Assembly: GCF_027887165.1 (NCBI RefSeq)
Contig: NC_077234.1
Location: 193,551,530 to 193,615,529, forward strand
DNA from: Monodelphis domestica
Taxonomy: Eukaryota > Chordata > Mammalia > Didelphimorphia > Didelphidae
DNA length: 64,000 nt
Direction: 5' to 3'
The notes below the pieces were generated by a model that was not told where the DNA came from, ran no database searches, and saw only the letters and a program-made list of their open reading frames with translations. How positions within the stretch are numbered: the first letter of the stretch is position 1; each line of letters starts with the position of its first letter. This document shows, one piece after another, positions 1 through 11,029 of this stretch. Both the position numbers and the translations under genes were made by a program.

Positions 1-876
1 TCCGCCTCATGCAGATTTATCTTAATTTTGGAAACAAGCCCTTTTTTCTGTCCCCTTAAAAGTCTTTTTTCTTAATAACTTTTTTTTTTTTTAAAAAAGG
101 TCCTTCCCAGTAGGGTGTCTTCTATTTTGTAATCATGCTGCTGTATAGAAAAATTCCAATTTTGTTCACTCATTCTTGCCAGTAGATTCTGCAAAACTCT
201 TTGGTTCATTCAGCATGACCTAAGCTGTTTACATTAATACTACATGGGCAATAACGTGCTATTTTAATGAACTACTTCTCTGCTATTGCCTGTAAAGCAT
301 TAATGTGTATAAAAGGTTTTTTGTTTGCAGTAGAGAATGTCATCTGAACTTCAAGTGAAAAAGTTGATGTCCGTGAGAATAGCGAAAGATGCTGCTAGTT
401 GAAAATGGGATGGAGGGGTGGGCAGGCATAGTTTGTTAGCTGTGGTTTGTGATCAAGTTTATGCCTGTAATCCAGCAAAGATAGCCCTACTTTTCTGCTT
501 GTGCTCTGCAGGAAACCGTTATCCTCGCTACTCAGTTTTTTGACTTCTGATTATGTCAGCACACAGGGCCAGAAATACACAAAATGTACAAATGTAAACA
601 TATGGATTTTATTAAAATTCTTCTAATTCTTGGTTTTTCTCGAGTTTTTTTTCTTTTAATCTTAAAGTAATGTCTTTTTCCTGTTCATGGATGCATCCCA
701 AGGAATTTTTGTTGTTTTTTTCTTTAAAGCATTCATTGGTTCTTCCTAGCATTTGCAAAATAGGTAGATCTTTTCTTTTAAATTACTACAAATAGAACAC
801 TTTCACTGCTAAATTCAGATAGATCTTTTCACTATTCATTGCCATTAACTGCATTATTCAAAGAAAGGGTCATTTT
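1..876. other. No gene seen; AT-rich unique sequence
   Basis: AT-rich single-copy-looking DNA with short A and T runs. No coding frame, RNA gene or recognisable repeat can be supported. Confidence 0.5.
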
Positions 877-1103
877 AAGAAAGAATGTTTAGGGGGCTGC
901 TGGGTAGCTCAGTGGATGGAGAACCAGGCCCAGAGATGGGAGGTCCTGGGTTCAAATGTGGCCTCAGACACTTCCCAGCTGTGTGACCCTGGGCAAGTCA
1001 CTTGACCCCCATTGCCTAGCCCTAACCACTCTCCTGCCTTGGAACCAATACACAGTATGGATTGCAAGATGGAAGGTGAAGGTAAAAAAAAGAAAGAATG
1101 TTT
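877..1103 (+). mobile_element. SINE1-type tRNA-derived SINE with 14-bp target duplication
   Basis: The tRNA-like head (GTAGCTCAGTGGATGGAG, then GGTTCAAATGTGGCC as box B) starts at 891 and the element ends in a short A-run near 1089. The perfect duplication AAGAAAGAATGTTT flanks it at 877-890 and 1090-1103. The first copy follows TTTT, giving a TT/AAGAAA cut site typical of the L1 endonuclease. Confidence 0.93.
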
Positions 1104-1386
1104 GATGTCTGTTGTAGTGAACTCTACCTTTCAGTTGATCAAACACCTTGCTTTGAAGTGGCCAAGGCCACCCCTGTACATAAGCAACAAAGCAGGAATT
1201 ACTCTGCTGCCTCCTTGTCTGTGGAGGTGGTCTTGGCCTCTTCAAAGCAAGGTTATCAGCAGAATCTAAAGCAACAAATACTTTCCATATGGGCCAGGAA
1301 AGAAACTCAACTGACATTCTTATACCAGCCTAGCTTTTCACTAGTCTGGCTGCAAGATGATGAAGGTTTTGGCAAAAGCATTTTCT

Positions 1387-1600
1387 AGGGGCAGTTTGGT
1401 GGCTCAGTGGAGAGAGTGCTAGGCTTGGGGAGGTACCGGGTTCAAATGTGGCCTCAGACACTACCTGTGTGACCCTGGGCAAGTCACTTCTCTGCTTCGG
1501 TTTCCTCATCTAAGCTGGAGAAGGACATGGCAAACCACACCAGTATCTTTGCCAAGAAAACCCCAAATGAGGTCATGAAGAGGCAGACATGACTGGAGGA
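1387..1600 (+). mobile_element. MAR1 CORE-SINE
   Basis: tRNA-like head, CORE segment (CTGTGTGACCCTGGGCAAGT, TTTCCTCATCTAAG) and the MAR1 tail with AAACCCCAAATGAGGTCATG followed by AGACATGACTGG. That tail resembles RTE/BovB 3' ends. Confidence 0.9.
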
Positions 1601-2789
1601 ACGGATCCTGCCGTGTGCGCCACCATCACAGGTCCTTCCTATGTGTATTTTCATACACACTGTAAAAAGCATTTCAATATCACTAATGGCGTCCAGGAGC
1701 TCACCACGAGCGATGTTGGCGCTAATAGCTAATAACGGTGTCGGTGATTGAGGCATCCTAAAGGAGCGTGAGAAGACCCCGCTTTAGAGCCTCGTTCCAC
1801 CGTCTTCCTGTAGCACACCCTGTCAGGCTCTGCCTATCAACGCTTAAAAGCAGCTTTGGAGGAGGGAGATGGCCACGTTCGAGGTCTGGGTCAACAGACA
1901 AGGAAACTGAGGCCCGGGAGGGTGAGGCGACGTGTCGGAGGGAGGATTCCCATCCAGCACCCTCCTGCCCCTTTTCTCCTTCCGTTCCAAGTCACTCGGC
2001 TCCTGAGTGGCCGCAGGGCAGTCCAAAGCGATGAGAGAGCGAGCGCGCCAATTAAAGTTTCAGATGTGTCTGGTGGTAGAGGCAAAGGCTGGCGTCTGGA
2101 TCAGTTAAATGGGCTGTGACTGGTAGAGAGTAATTAGATATTAACTAACAGCTCATTTACTCTGAGCAGATCTGTCAAGCTCAGCATTGAAAATGAAAAT
2201 GTATGTCAGTGAAGACCATACGGACCGGGAGGCCTTTCACCTTTAAAGAAAGTTAAATGGCTTTAGAAGTGTCTAAAAGCTTGTTAACACGTTGTTGGGA
2301 GACGAGCCGCTCGAGTTAATGAAGCCTGCTTTTCTATAGATTTCCTCCCAAGAAGGGAGATCAACAGCCCTCCTTCTGGGCACCGAATCGCAAATGCCCA
2401 AGAAGAGTTCCTGCAACAGCAGCGAGGGACGGCAGTGCCCTGCGTCCCCTGATTTAAGAAGCTCCCTGGCCATGGGAGAGCAGGCTGGCGCGTGGAAAGG
2501 CATTCTGCCTGGATCTCAGTCTTGATCTTTTAAGATAGTTCTGCAGAAATGTCTAGGCTTCAGGGGCTCACATTTCCCTAGGGCGTGGGCTTTCCAGAAG
2601 AACAAAGAACATTCCCTTCTTTATGAACCAGCCATCAAGTACTGCCATTAGGGAAGCATCTCCTTGTCATTTGGATTAATAGTGGCTCACGCCTCAGACT
2701 TGGTCTTTGAGGTGGTAAGTAGACAGGAACAAAAACACACACAGGAAAACTTAATCCACAGCAGGAATATGTTGAAGCAATCCCATGAG
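1601..2789. other. Unique segment with a CpG-enriched part and a TAAT-rich part
   Basis: 1740-2060 keeps more CpG than its surroundings but is not a classic island, and contains a degraded MIR near 1893-1985. 2060-2330 looks single-copy and has several homeodomain-type motifs (ATTAAAG, TAATTAG, ATTAACTAAC). No coding exon can be supported. Confidence 0.35.
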
Positions 2790-3480
2790 CCACAAGATGG
2801 TGGACTAGACATTTTCTTTGATCTCCACATTCTCAATCCTGTCCAAAACAAATTATGCACTATAAATAAAGCAACTCCTACTGTTTCCATGGTCTTGGGC
2901 ACCCAAAGTCCAAAAAAAGGGGGAAAAAGTCCCAAATGATACTCGGTGACTGGGCTCACTTAGCACATCTCCTTAATCTATGCCATTAGCAACAAAGCTG
3001 CACATACTAGTGGACCCAAGGACTCAAGACAGGTTAACAACAAAATACACCTGAGCCCCCATTCCCTCTTCCTCTTTCCAATGCAAAAGAGACCCTAGTT
3101 CCATGCTGTGGAAGTTTGTCCTGGCCTTGGCAATCAGCCTGGCCACACCACTTGAGAAGCAAAAGTCTAATAGGGGCAACAACCCAGAAGAACCAACACT
3201 ACAAAGCTCTGAACTGCTGGTACTGGGCCAGAGAACTAAGAACAGAGAGAATGGGACAGGCAGGACACCATGCATGTATGGGGGAGTGGTGAGGCACTCA
3301 ACCAAGTCCAAGAGAAGGCACAGAACATCCTGCTTGGACCAGTTCAGACTCCCAAAGTTAATTGGGGCAGAGACCTAGGTTGGTGAACCTAGTGAGAGAG
3401 TATGAATTGCCTAATGTGAAAGGAGCCTGAGATGCTTTGAGATCCAGCCTTTCAGGAATCCACAATCAGAGGGCAGGGGA
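2790..3480. other. Unclassified segment, perhaps an L1 5'-UTR remnant
   Basis: Begins with CACAAGATGGTGGACTAGAC, a phrase of the kind found at mammalian L1 5' ends, and continues GC-richer than its flanks. Small frames on both strands have no recognisable domain. Confidence 0.25.
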
Positions 3481-3639
3481 AGGAGCAACAAAATGAATGA
3501 CAAGAAAAATGAGGGGGAAGACAAATATATTGATGTAGGTATTGCCTCTCAGTCTCCATTTTTTCCTATTCTCATTTTTGCTCCAAACAAGTTCTACCTC
3601 TTAAAGGAAACCTTTCTCTACCTCCCTACCTTGCTTCCC

Positions 3640-4228
3640 TCCTCCCTAGTTTATGGGGTGTTCAGAGAGTACCAACACCTCTGGTGTGAGGGCTTGCTCA
3701 GTCCTTTTCAGGACTGCTCACCCACCTTTGGTGTCCACCTTCACCCAACTCTCACCTGTGGCTCCAAGAAGCTGTGGTCTTGCACACAATCACCCCTCAC
3801 CCCCTTGTAAAACCATGTTGGGAGACAGGAAGACAGGATAAACTAGCTTAAATGCAGTTGTGGGTAACCTACAAATCTGTTAATGAGTTAGGGGGATGCC
3901 TTTCCCAAGCAGAAGACTATCCCCAGCAGAATGGATGGACAAGAACAATTTTTTTTTTTCCAACAGCTTTGAAGGCAGCTGAAGCAGGAGTTGTGGAGAT
4001 CTTAGATCTGGCCAGACATTGAAGATGCCAAGTTCATCCAATGCAACCAGGGCCATCAATAGTCATCCTGACTTTTGCTTTGCCACTGGACTTGAATGAT
4101 TTTGGAAGAGAGAATGAAGCTGACAACTCTACAATTCTGACTCGCTTAAATCCAATTTACAAGTAACTTAAGACATCACTCACCCTGATGTCTTTGGTCT
4201 TCTTCAAAAAAGGATGGAATAACAACTC
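3640..4228 (+). mobile_element. Repeat family C, long copy
   Basis: Recurs at 10150, 14510, 16026 (inverted) and 60991. Shared marks in order: GTGGCTCCAAGAAGCTG, a GAGTTAG...GGATGCC segment, GACAAGAACAATT, GAAGGCAGCTGAAG, a TCATCCTGACTTTTG-type block, CGCTTAAATCCAATT, and TGATGTCTTTGGTCTTCTTC. Better copies end in an AACAA-type tail, suggesting a retroposon. I cannot name the family. Confidence 0.75.
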
Positions 4229-4299
4229 TTGCTCTCATTGCTAGTGCCTTTCTTCTGAGATTACCTTCCATTTACACTTTATATATGTCGTATGTACAG

Positions 4300-4452
4300 T
4301 TGTTTACATAGTGTCTCCCTCATTAAAATCTGAGCTCCTTGAAGGCATTAAGTATTTTGGGTTTTTTACCTTTCTATCCCTAGCACTTTAGAGTAGTAAT
4401 TGATGTGCTTGGTAATTCATAAATATTTAGTAGATGCTTCTTGACTGACAAA
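4300..4452 (+). mobile_element. L2 LINE 3' end
   Basis: Contains the L2 terminal phrase series (CTGAGCTCCTTGAAGGC, CTATCCCTAGCACTTTAG, ATAAATATTTAG, then TTGACTGAC). Confidence 0.7.
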
Positions 4453-4481
4453 AATGGACCAAGGCAAATCGTCAAAGCTTT

Positions 4482-4732
4482 TTTGTTGTTGTTTAGTCAT
4501 GTCCATCTCTTCACAATCCCATTTGGAATTTTCTTGGCAAAGATACTGGGATGGTTGGCCATTTCCTTCTCCAGCTTATTTTAGAGATGAGGAAACTGAG
4601 GCAAACAGGGTTAAGTGACTTGCCCTGGGTGACACAGTTAGTATCTGAGGCCAGATTTAAATTCAGGAAAAAAGAATCTTCCTTTCTTCAGGTCTGGTAC
4701 TCTATCCCCTGTGCCATCTAGCTGTCCCTCCT
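4482..4732 (-). mobile_element. MAR1 CORE-SINE
   Basis: Reverse copy from TTGTTGTTTAGTCATGTCC (tail) through CTTATTTTAGAGATGAGG and AGTGACTTGCCCTGGGTGAC to TGTGCCATCTAGCTGTCCC (head). Essentially full length. Confidence 0.9.
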
Positions 4733-4929
4733 TAAAGCCCTATCAAATACCAAACACTTCGGTGTTTTAAGTGAGGAAAAGTGACACACCCAGAACTGCT
4801 GGGGTCCTTAACTTCTCTCTAGCTGACTTTTTACATCCCTTTCCCTCTTATGTCCCATATCTATTTACATGGACAACTGAGCATCCAAAATAAAACTTTC
4901 TAATTTCTAATCTTGCCCTTGTTTAACTC

Positions 4930-5216
4930 TACTGGAAACATTCTGGGAAGAATCAAAAAGACGATTCTGAATCACTGTGTGATGCATGTCACTGGCTTCC
5001 TCTAAGTCCCAACTAAAATATCTTCCATGGGAAGCATTCCCTAACCACTCTTAATTACTGTGCTTTAATCCAGTATATAGCTTCCCTTGGCTTGTCACCT
5101 TCTCCTTTAGCGTAAACTCCTTGAGAACTATCTTTTGCTTCTCTTTTTATCCCTGGTGCTTAGCACAATGCCTGACACATAGTAAAAAATAAATGTTGAT
5201 GGATTGATTGGCTGAC
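4930..5216 (+). mobile_element. L2 LINE 3' end
   Basis: L2-like order: TCCCAACTAAAATATCTTCC, GAAGCATTCCCTAAC, GTAAACTCCTTGAGAAC, TTAGCACAATGCCTGACACA, then AATAAATGTTGATGGATTGA. Confidence 0.8.
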
Positions 5217-5240
5217 ACACTAGCCATTAACTAACATTAA

Positions 5241-5485
5241 CTTAGAACCACTCTTAAAAACAAAAAACAACAACAACAAAAAAACAAAAAAACCTCTTAC
5301 CTTCTGCCTTAGTATCAATTCTAAGATAGAAAAGCAGCAAGGACTGGACAAATGGGGTTAAATGATTTGTCCAGAGTCACACAACTAGGAAGTGTCTAAG
5401 GTCAAATTTGAATTCAGGTCTTCCCAACTCCAGACCCAGTGCTCCATCCATTATGCTACCTAGCTGCCACCTTAGAACCATTCTT
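5241..5485 (-). mobile_element. SINE1-type SINE with target duplication
   Basis: Reverse SINE1 between 5256 and 5470, from a T/G-rich tail (AACCTCTTACCTTCTGCC on this strand) to the head CTACCTAGCTGCC. Flanked by CTTAGAACCACTCTT (5241-5255) and CTTAGAACCATTCTT (5471-5485), one mismatch. The right copy was reused by the next L1. Confidence 0.88.
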
Positions 5486-6124
5486 TTTTTTTTTTTAATT
5501 TTTATTTGGTCATTTCCAAACATTATTCATTGGAAACAAAGATCATTTTCTTTTCTTCCCTCCCCTCCCTCCCACCACCTCTCCTTTTTGCTCACACGCA
5601 ATTCCACTGGGTATCACATGTGTTCTTGATTCAAACCCATTTTCATGTTGTTGGTATTTGCATTAGAGTGTTCATTTAGAGTCTCTCCTCAGTCATATCC
5701 CATCCACACCTGTAGTCAAGCAGTTGCTTTTCATCGGTATTTTTACTCCCACAGTTTGTCCTCTGCTTGTGGATAGTGTTTTTCTCCTAGATCCCTGCAG
5801 ATTGTTCAGGGACATTACACCGCCACTAATGGAGAAGTCCATTACATTTGATTGTACCACAGTGTATTAGTCTCTGTGTACAATGTTCTCCTGGTTCTGC
5901 TCCTCTCACTCTGCATCACTTCCTGGAGGTTGTTCCAGTCTCCATGGAATTCCTCCACTTTATTATTCCTTTGAGCACAATAGTATTCCATCACCAACAT
6001 ATACCACAATTTGTTCAGCCATTCCCCAATTGAAGGGCATCCCCTCGTTTTCCAATTTTTGGCCACCACAAAGAGTGCAGCTATGAATATTCTTGTACAA
6101 GTCTTTTTCCTTAGAACCATTCTT
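5471..6124 (-). mobile_element. 5'-truncated L1 (3' UTR only)
   Basis: Marsupial-type L1 3' UTR in reverse at 5486-6109: T-run, TTTATTTGGTCATTTCC, then the segment ending TGGCCACCACAAAGAG. Flanked by CTTAGAACCATTCTT at 5471-5485 and 6110-6124. The unduplicated target on the complementary strand reads TT/AAGAATGG, an L1 endonuclease site. Confidence 0.92.
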
Positions 6125-6349
6125 AAGTAACTCTGGGGTAGCTTTTTCCTTTGCTGTTGTATGAAATGAGGCAGTGAAGGGGGTTTAGTTTTCTCAGTCT
6201 CTGATGTAATAAACATGTTCTAGACACCCTGGCATTCTACTCTTTTTTTTTTTTTGCTAGTGTAACAATACAATTCCATTTTTTGATTCCTGGATGTGTT
6301 ACTGGAGAGGCAACAGTGGCAAGTAAGCACCCTGGAGAGCCTGGGGCTG

Positions 6350-6545
6350 TTCATAGTATAATTCTTGGAACTCCTATAAGCTGGTTGACCCTGGGCAAGT
6401 CATTTAACCTGTCATGATACATAGTTCTTGTTTTATCAATACTATTGGACCCCTAGAAGTGTTGTGAAAGTTAAATGAGATTTTTAAAATGTTTTTCAGA
6501 TTTTAAAGCACTTTATAGATATCAACTATTAGTATTAATAATATA
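6350..6545 (+). mobile_element. MIR/THER1 CORE-SINE
   Basis: CORE motif TGACCCTGGGCAAGTCATTT followed by the THER1/MIR 3' part (AAATGAGATTTTTAAAATG, AAAGCACTTTATAGATATC, TATTAGTATTA). Confidence 0.8.
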
Positions 6546-6611
6546 GTTACTGATGAGAAGCCTTTATATAGACATTAATGATAATCAATCAAAATCATCC
6601 CAGTGATTTTC

Positions 6612-6838
6612 AGTTTGGTTGTATGGTAGAAAGAGCACCAGACCTAGAATTAGGACTCATCTTCCTGAGTTCAAATCCTGCCTCAGATACTTATTAGCTG
6701 GATGACGCTGGGTAAATCACTTAACCCTGTTTGCCTCAGTTTCCTCATCTGTCAAGTGAGCTGGAGAAGGAAATGGCAAACCATCCCAGTGGCATCACAA
6801 AGAATCAGATAAGATTGAAGTGATGGAACACCAATAAA
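6612..6838 (+). mobile_element. MAR1 CORE-SINE
   Basis: Head, CORE and tail are present (GAGTTCAAATCCTGCCTCAG, GGAGAAGGAAATGGCAAACC, CACAAAGAATCAGATAAGAT). Confidence 0.9.
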
Positions 6839-6879
6839 CCCTGTACCCCCTTGACAATCTCCTCATCCCCCCTAGTGGT

Positions 6880-7000
6880 ATGTGTATCCCAGGTTGATAA
6901 CCCCAAACATTTTAATGTTCCATCTGGGGAAATTGAACCTCAGACACATGCCCAAAGTCCCAATTGGCTAATGGCAGAGGTGGACCTGGAGGCCAGATTC
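6880..7000 (-). mobile_element. Degraded MIR
   Basis: Weak reverse CORE-SINE similarity (GGGAAATTGAACCTCAGAC, CCCAAAGTCCCAATTGGCTA). Confidence 0.4.
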
Positions 7001-8229
7001 TCTCACCCCCCCCCCTTTCCATGAAGCCACACTACATCGCCTCCTGCAGGTGGTAGAAGAGAAGAAAAGACATTTCTCAGTTCATCCAGGGATGAACAAT
7101 GTTTCATCAAATCAAGAGGGTCCCAAGACTTCCCCAGAAAGCACCTGCTTCCATTGGTGTGGAAGAACCTCGCTGCTGGGGGATTCTCTGATGCATTTCT
7201 GCACCTGCTCAGCCGGGCTGTGTCCTTGGGTAATCCAGTCTGGAGCAGACAGCATTGAGGGTTCTCTAATTGCACTTGGAGGTGTTGATGTACCAACATG
7301 GCACAGAAGATGTAGCAAACGTGTTGTAAACCCATTATCATATCTGACATCATAACTGTAATTTCATGCAATTTGATATTGGAGATGAGTGGGGACAGTG
7401 CCAATTTTCCATTCATGTTCAATGCCTGTTTAATGGTGCAATTTTCAGATAGTTTGTGTTTATATAAATAGTAGAAAAAAGCGGCTTGCTTTGAAGCAGC
7501 TGACACTGAATGGAGGCCCTTTCAAACCTGGAGAGAGAGTGTCCAGAATGCGTCTAATGGGCTAGAATCTACTACCACCGGGAATGGGGAAAGATTATCT
7601 GCCCATAAATGATGTGCCTCGAGGAGGCAAATTCGCTCTTCTTGGGATGCTGAGTAAATTAGAGAATATTACCCTGTTCATCTCTGGGTTCTGCTCAGAA
7701 TGGCTGGTGATTGACTCTGGATTTACTGCCCCAGGTTCACAGTGATTAAAGATATTCCTTTAGGTCAAAAAATGGATCTGAACTTGCCTCCAGCCCATGT
7801 CAGCCAGACTAGGGACACATCAATTCTCATTCACTGAGACAATCCCATTTAGGGTTCAGATGGCAAATTTCTACAGCTCCTGAGTACTCTAAGAGGAGAT
7901 CTCGAGGAGACACTTCTACCTACCATCAGTTTTCCAGTCAAGAAACTGAGCGAAATGCTGATTTGGTGAAGGTTCTCAGGATGTTGGTAACAGATCTTGA
8001 AAGGAAAGGAACAATTATATTCTCTTTCATTAGGGTTGAGTTTAAAAAGAGGCAAGCAAAGTGCATCTGTGACTAGTCAGTGGGCACAATGAAAACTTCA
8101 ATTTACCAGCAACCCTACCCTTAGCTTCTACTTTGGGAAGGACAGGGATCCGGAAGGGATCTGTGACTTCACTGGTATTGAAAATGCCCTCCACCAATGT
8201 AGGTACCTTCCATAAATAGCCTTAGAGTT
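7001..8229. other. No gene seen; unique sequence
   Basis: A 167-codon minus-strand frame (7003-7506) has no recognisable domain and low-complexity ends. 7500-7740 looks single-copy and could be conserved noncoding DNA, but nothing in it decides the matter. Confidence 0.4.
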
Positions 8230-8330
8230 CACTAGAACACAGAGGGCAAGTGACTCTCCCAGCAGTTATCCAAGCAAGGAACTGTCAGAGACAGGATGAG
8301 AACTCAAGTCTCTTTACTTCAAGACCAGAT
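8230..8330 (-). mobile_element. MIR fragment
   Basis: Short reverse CORE-SINE piece (AGGGCAAGTGACTCTCCCAG, GGATGAGAACTCAAGTCTC) directly before the CT-rich tract. Confidence 0.5.
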
Positions 8331-8694
8331 CTGTGTGTGTGTGTGTTTGTTTGTCTTTCTCCCTCCCTCTCTCTGTCTCTTTCCCTCTTCTCTCTCTTTT
8401 TCTCTCATCTCTCTCTCCCTCCTCCTTCCCTCTGTCTCTCTGCCTGTTTCTGTCTCTAGTCTCTGTTTCTGTCTCTTTCTCCCCCTCTCCTCTTGTCTCT
8501 CTCTCTCTCCCCATCTCTCTCTCTGTCTCTGTCTCTCGCCCTCTCGGTCTCTCTCTATCTCTTTCCCTCTTCTCTCTCTTACTCTCATCTCTTTCTCTCT
8601 TCTCTCTCTCCCTCCCCCTACCCTCTGTCTCTGTCTATGTTTCTGTCTCTCTAGTATCTCTGTTTCTGTCTCTTCCTCCCCCTCCTCAATGAAA
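8331..8694 (+). repeat. Pyrimidine-rich TCTCTG/CCTCT simple repeat
   Basis: A short (GT)n start, then about 340 bp of nearly pure C/T with regular G in TCTCTGTCTC units. Gives long Ser/Leu and Arg/Glu frames on both strands that are not genes. Confidence 0.93.
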
Positions 8695-8954
8695 AGATAG
8701 TGAGTTCATATGGGAGATTTAGTAACATTTTCCAAATGGTAAATATGAAGAAGTTGGGCAACATGGTCCATTTAGAGCTCTTCAATCTCTAAATTCTTTG
8801 GTCCAGTAATAGATAGATCCTGGCCCTAGTAGTCATTCTCCCTAAACTTGCACAACTCTTATATTTACACCTACATTATACAAAATGATGATCAGTGATC
8901 GTCAGAGTATTGCCTAAGAGGTATCATACAATCCTCATAAAGATGACAGAATTG

Positions 8955-9235
8955 TTCGATAGGACTACTGGTCTCTGTCTCCCGTATTCTCTGGCTTCCT
9001 TAAAATCCCAGCTAAAACCCCAGCTTCTGGAAGAAGCCTTTCATGGTTCCCCTTAATGTTAGTGCCTACCCTCTCTGATTAGCATGTTTGCAAATAGTTG
9101 TTTGCATTAGCCAAGTGCCTTGGAGGCAGAGACTATCTTTTTGCCTTTCCTTGTGTCCTCAGGGCTCATTTAGCACATGTGCTATGGGCCAGTGCCTGGC
9201 CCATAGCTTTTAATAAATATTTGCCAACTGATGGC
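8955..9235 (+). mobile_element. L2 LINE 3' end
   Basis: AAATCCCAGCTAAAACCCC, GAAGAAGCCTTTCATGG, CAGTGCCTGGCCCATAGC and TTTAATAAATATTTGCC follow L2 order. Confidence 0.75.
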
Positions 9236-9499
9236 TAGAAAGCAGTTTAGGATCATTTAGATTAAATTATGCTTATCCCATTATACTTTCTAAGAGGAAA
9301 AATTGTATATTATATATTATAAAATATATTATATAATATGTATTACAAAATATATTATGTAATATATATCATAAAACTCATGAAAAAATAAGGAATTGAT
9401 ACTAGGACAGAAGGTAATGGTTTGATATGTCACTTAATTATTTATTAATTTTTGATTATTAAACTAAATATCATTTATAATTTAATATGTATTATTTAT

Positions 9500-9660
9500 A
9501 TGTATCAAACCCTAATCTTCTGTTTTAATATCAATTCTTTTTTTTTAAACCCTGACTTGCATAGGGTCATACAGATAGGAAGTGTCTGTGGTTAGATTTG
9601 AACCCAGGTCCTTCCAACTCCAGGCCTGGCATTCTATCCATTGGACTACCTAGTTGCTAT
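9500..9660 (-). mobile_element. SINE1-type SINE, with an inverted partial copy at 9393-9427
   Basis: Reverse SINE1 ending in CTACCTAGTTGC. Its 3' part (9503-9537) pairs as an inverted repeat with 9393-9427, 29 of 35 positions, across a 75-bp AT-rich spacer. The middle of the SINE is deleted. Confidence 0.75.
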
Positions 9661-9704
9661 TAGACTAATGTATTTTTGAAAAATTTCAGTAGCAAAGGCA
9701 CTAG

Positions 9705-10025
9705 CAAAGGGTTAGTGAGTTAGAAAAATTAGGTTCTATTCCAGATTTTGCCTTTAATTACTTGTGTGACCTTGGGCATTTCATTTAATGAGAGGACTCA
9801 ACTAGATTAAGGAATTCTTAGGACTTTTTTTTATCATGGATCCATTTGTCAGTCTGATGTCCCTTCTCAGACTAATGTTTTTAAATACACTAACAAAATA
9901 GATGAGATTACAAAAAATACAAATTCTGTTAAAATACAGAACTTAGAATAGAGAGTTTTAATTTCCTGGACTCCGGGTTAAAGGGTTTCAAATATCTCTT
10001 CCTGCTCCCAGTTTCTGTGATTTGG
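9705..10025 (+). mobile_element. MIR interrupted by an older unnamed repeat
   Basis: MIR half (CTTGTGTGACCTTGGGCATT) to about 9830, then a segment sharing TCATGGATCC, CTCAGACTAATGTTTTTAAA and AGATTACAAAAAATACAAAT with a repeat seen again near 11640 and 34660, then the MIR end (CCAGTTTCTGTGATTTG). Confidence 0.55.
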
Positions 10026-10121
10026 TTGAAAACACATTCCTGGTTAATCCTAGGTGGGAAGTTTATTTAATTAGAATACGTCATGCTCTAAAGCAGTCGA
10101 TTTAATCACAGCGTTCTAGTA

Positions 10122-10144
10122 GTGTGTGTGTGTGTGTGTGTGTG
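10122..10144 (+). repeat. (GT)n microsatellite
   Basis: Uninterrupted GT dinucleotide run of about 11 units. Confidence 0.95.
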
Positions 10145-10149
10145 ATGTT

Positions 10150-10587
10150 GGGGAAGACTAGAAGCTCTACTGGGAGGGATCACAGAGCCTTTCTCAGGGC
10201 TGCTCCCCTCCTTTGGTGCTCTCACCCGTGGCTCCCAGGAGCTGCCTTGGGCACAGCGGCCACATCCTCAGCAGGCGGGCTAAACCAGGTTGAGGGCGAC
10301 TGACAGACCTTAAACCTGTTGGTGAGTTAGAGGAATGCCTACCTCAGACACGGGAACTCTTCCCCCAGCAAAGTGGGTGGATGAGAGCGATTGTTCCAAT
10401 GGCCCGGAAGCCATTGCAGCAGGCTCTGGGGAATGCTTAGAGCTGGGTTACTCATCAGAGAAACCACATCCCAAGCCATCATCCGCCATCTTGACTTTTG
10501 TCTTGCCAGTAGACTTGGATGATTCTAGAAAAGAGAGCAAGGCTGATGGCTTTGTGGGACTCTGCCTCGCTTAAATCCAATTGATGC
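10150..10587 (+). mobile_element. Repeat family C
   Basis: Same block order as the copy at 3640 (CCCGTGGCTCCCAGGAGCTG, GGTGGATGAGAGCGATTG, TCTTGACTTTTGTCTTGCC, CGCTTAAATCCAATT). Its last 60 or so bases are replaced by an L1 tail. Confidence 0.8.
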
Positions 10588-10738
10588 TCCAGTTAAAAAT
10601 GATCAATGACACATGTAAAGCCCAGTGGAATTGCATGTTGGCTATGGAAGGGGGGTGGGAGAAGGGGAGGGAAAGAACATGAATCATAACCATGGGAAAA
10701 TTTTCTTAGTTAATCAATAAAATTAAATTTTAAAAAAG
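10588..10738 (+). mobile_element. Short L1 3' tail
   Basis: CCCAGTGGAATTGCATGTTG, GGGAGGGAAAGAACATGAAT, AACCATGGGAAAATTTTC and AATAAAATTAAATTTTAAAA match the extreme L1 3' end seen also at 46290-46387. A 7-bp ATGATCA flanks it, a weak target duplication. Confidence 0.75.
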
Positions 10739-10784
10739 ATGATCACTTTCCTTTGGCCAGTTTTAAAGCAACTATTCTTAAAAC

Positions 10785-11029
10785 TATGCAGTGGAGGGGG
10801 CACAGCTAGATGACTCAGTGGATTGAGAGCCAGGCATAGAGAGCAGAGGTCCTGGGTTCAAAGTTCAAATCTGGCCTCAGACACTTTCTAGCTGTGTGAC
10901 CCTGGGCAAGTCACTTAACCCCCATTGCCTAACCATTACTGCTCTTCTGCCTTGGAACCAATACACAGTATTGACTCGATAAGACACGATAAGAGTTTTT
11001 TTGTTTTTTAAGTAAAGCTTATGCAGTGG
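10785..11029 (+). mobile_element. SINE1-type SINE with 10-bp target duplication, inside an L2
   Basis: Full element with an internal doubling of GTTCAAA at box B. TATGCAGTGG flanks it at 10785-10794 and 11020-11029. It sits in an L2 that resumes with GGCTCCCAATTGCCTTTTGA. Confidence 0.88.

Noticed and set aside
891..960. A tRNA gene
   Set aside because: The box A/B-like sequence belongs to the SINE1 head; the cloverleaf is not intact and the copy continues into SINE sequence.
7003..7506. 167-codon minus-strand frame
   Set aside because: No recognisable domain, no promoter or splice evidence, C-terminal Gly run from a C-rich patch; chance frame is likelier.
8296..8700. Ser/Leu-rich 119-134 codon frames
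   Set aside because: CT-rich simple repeat.
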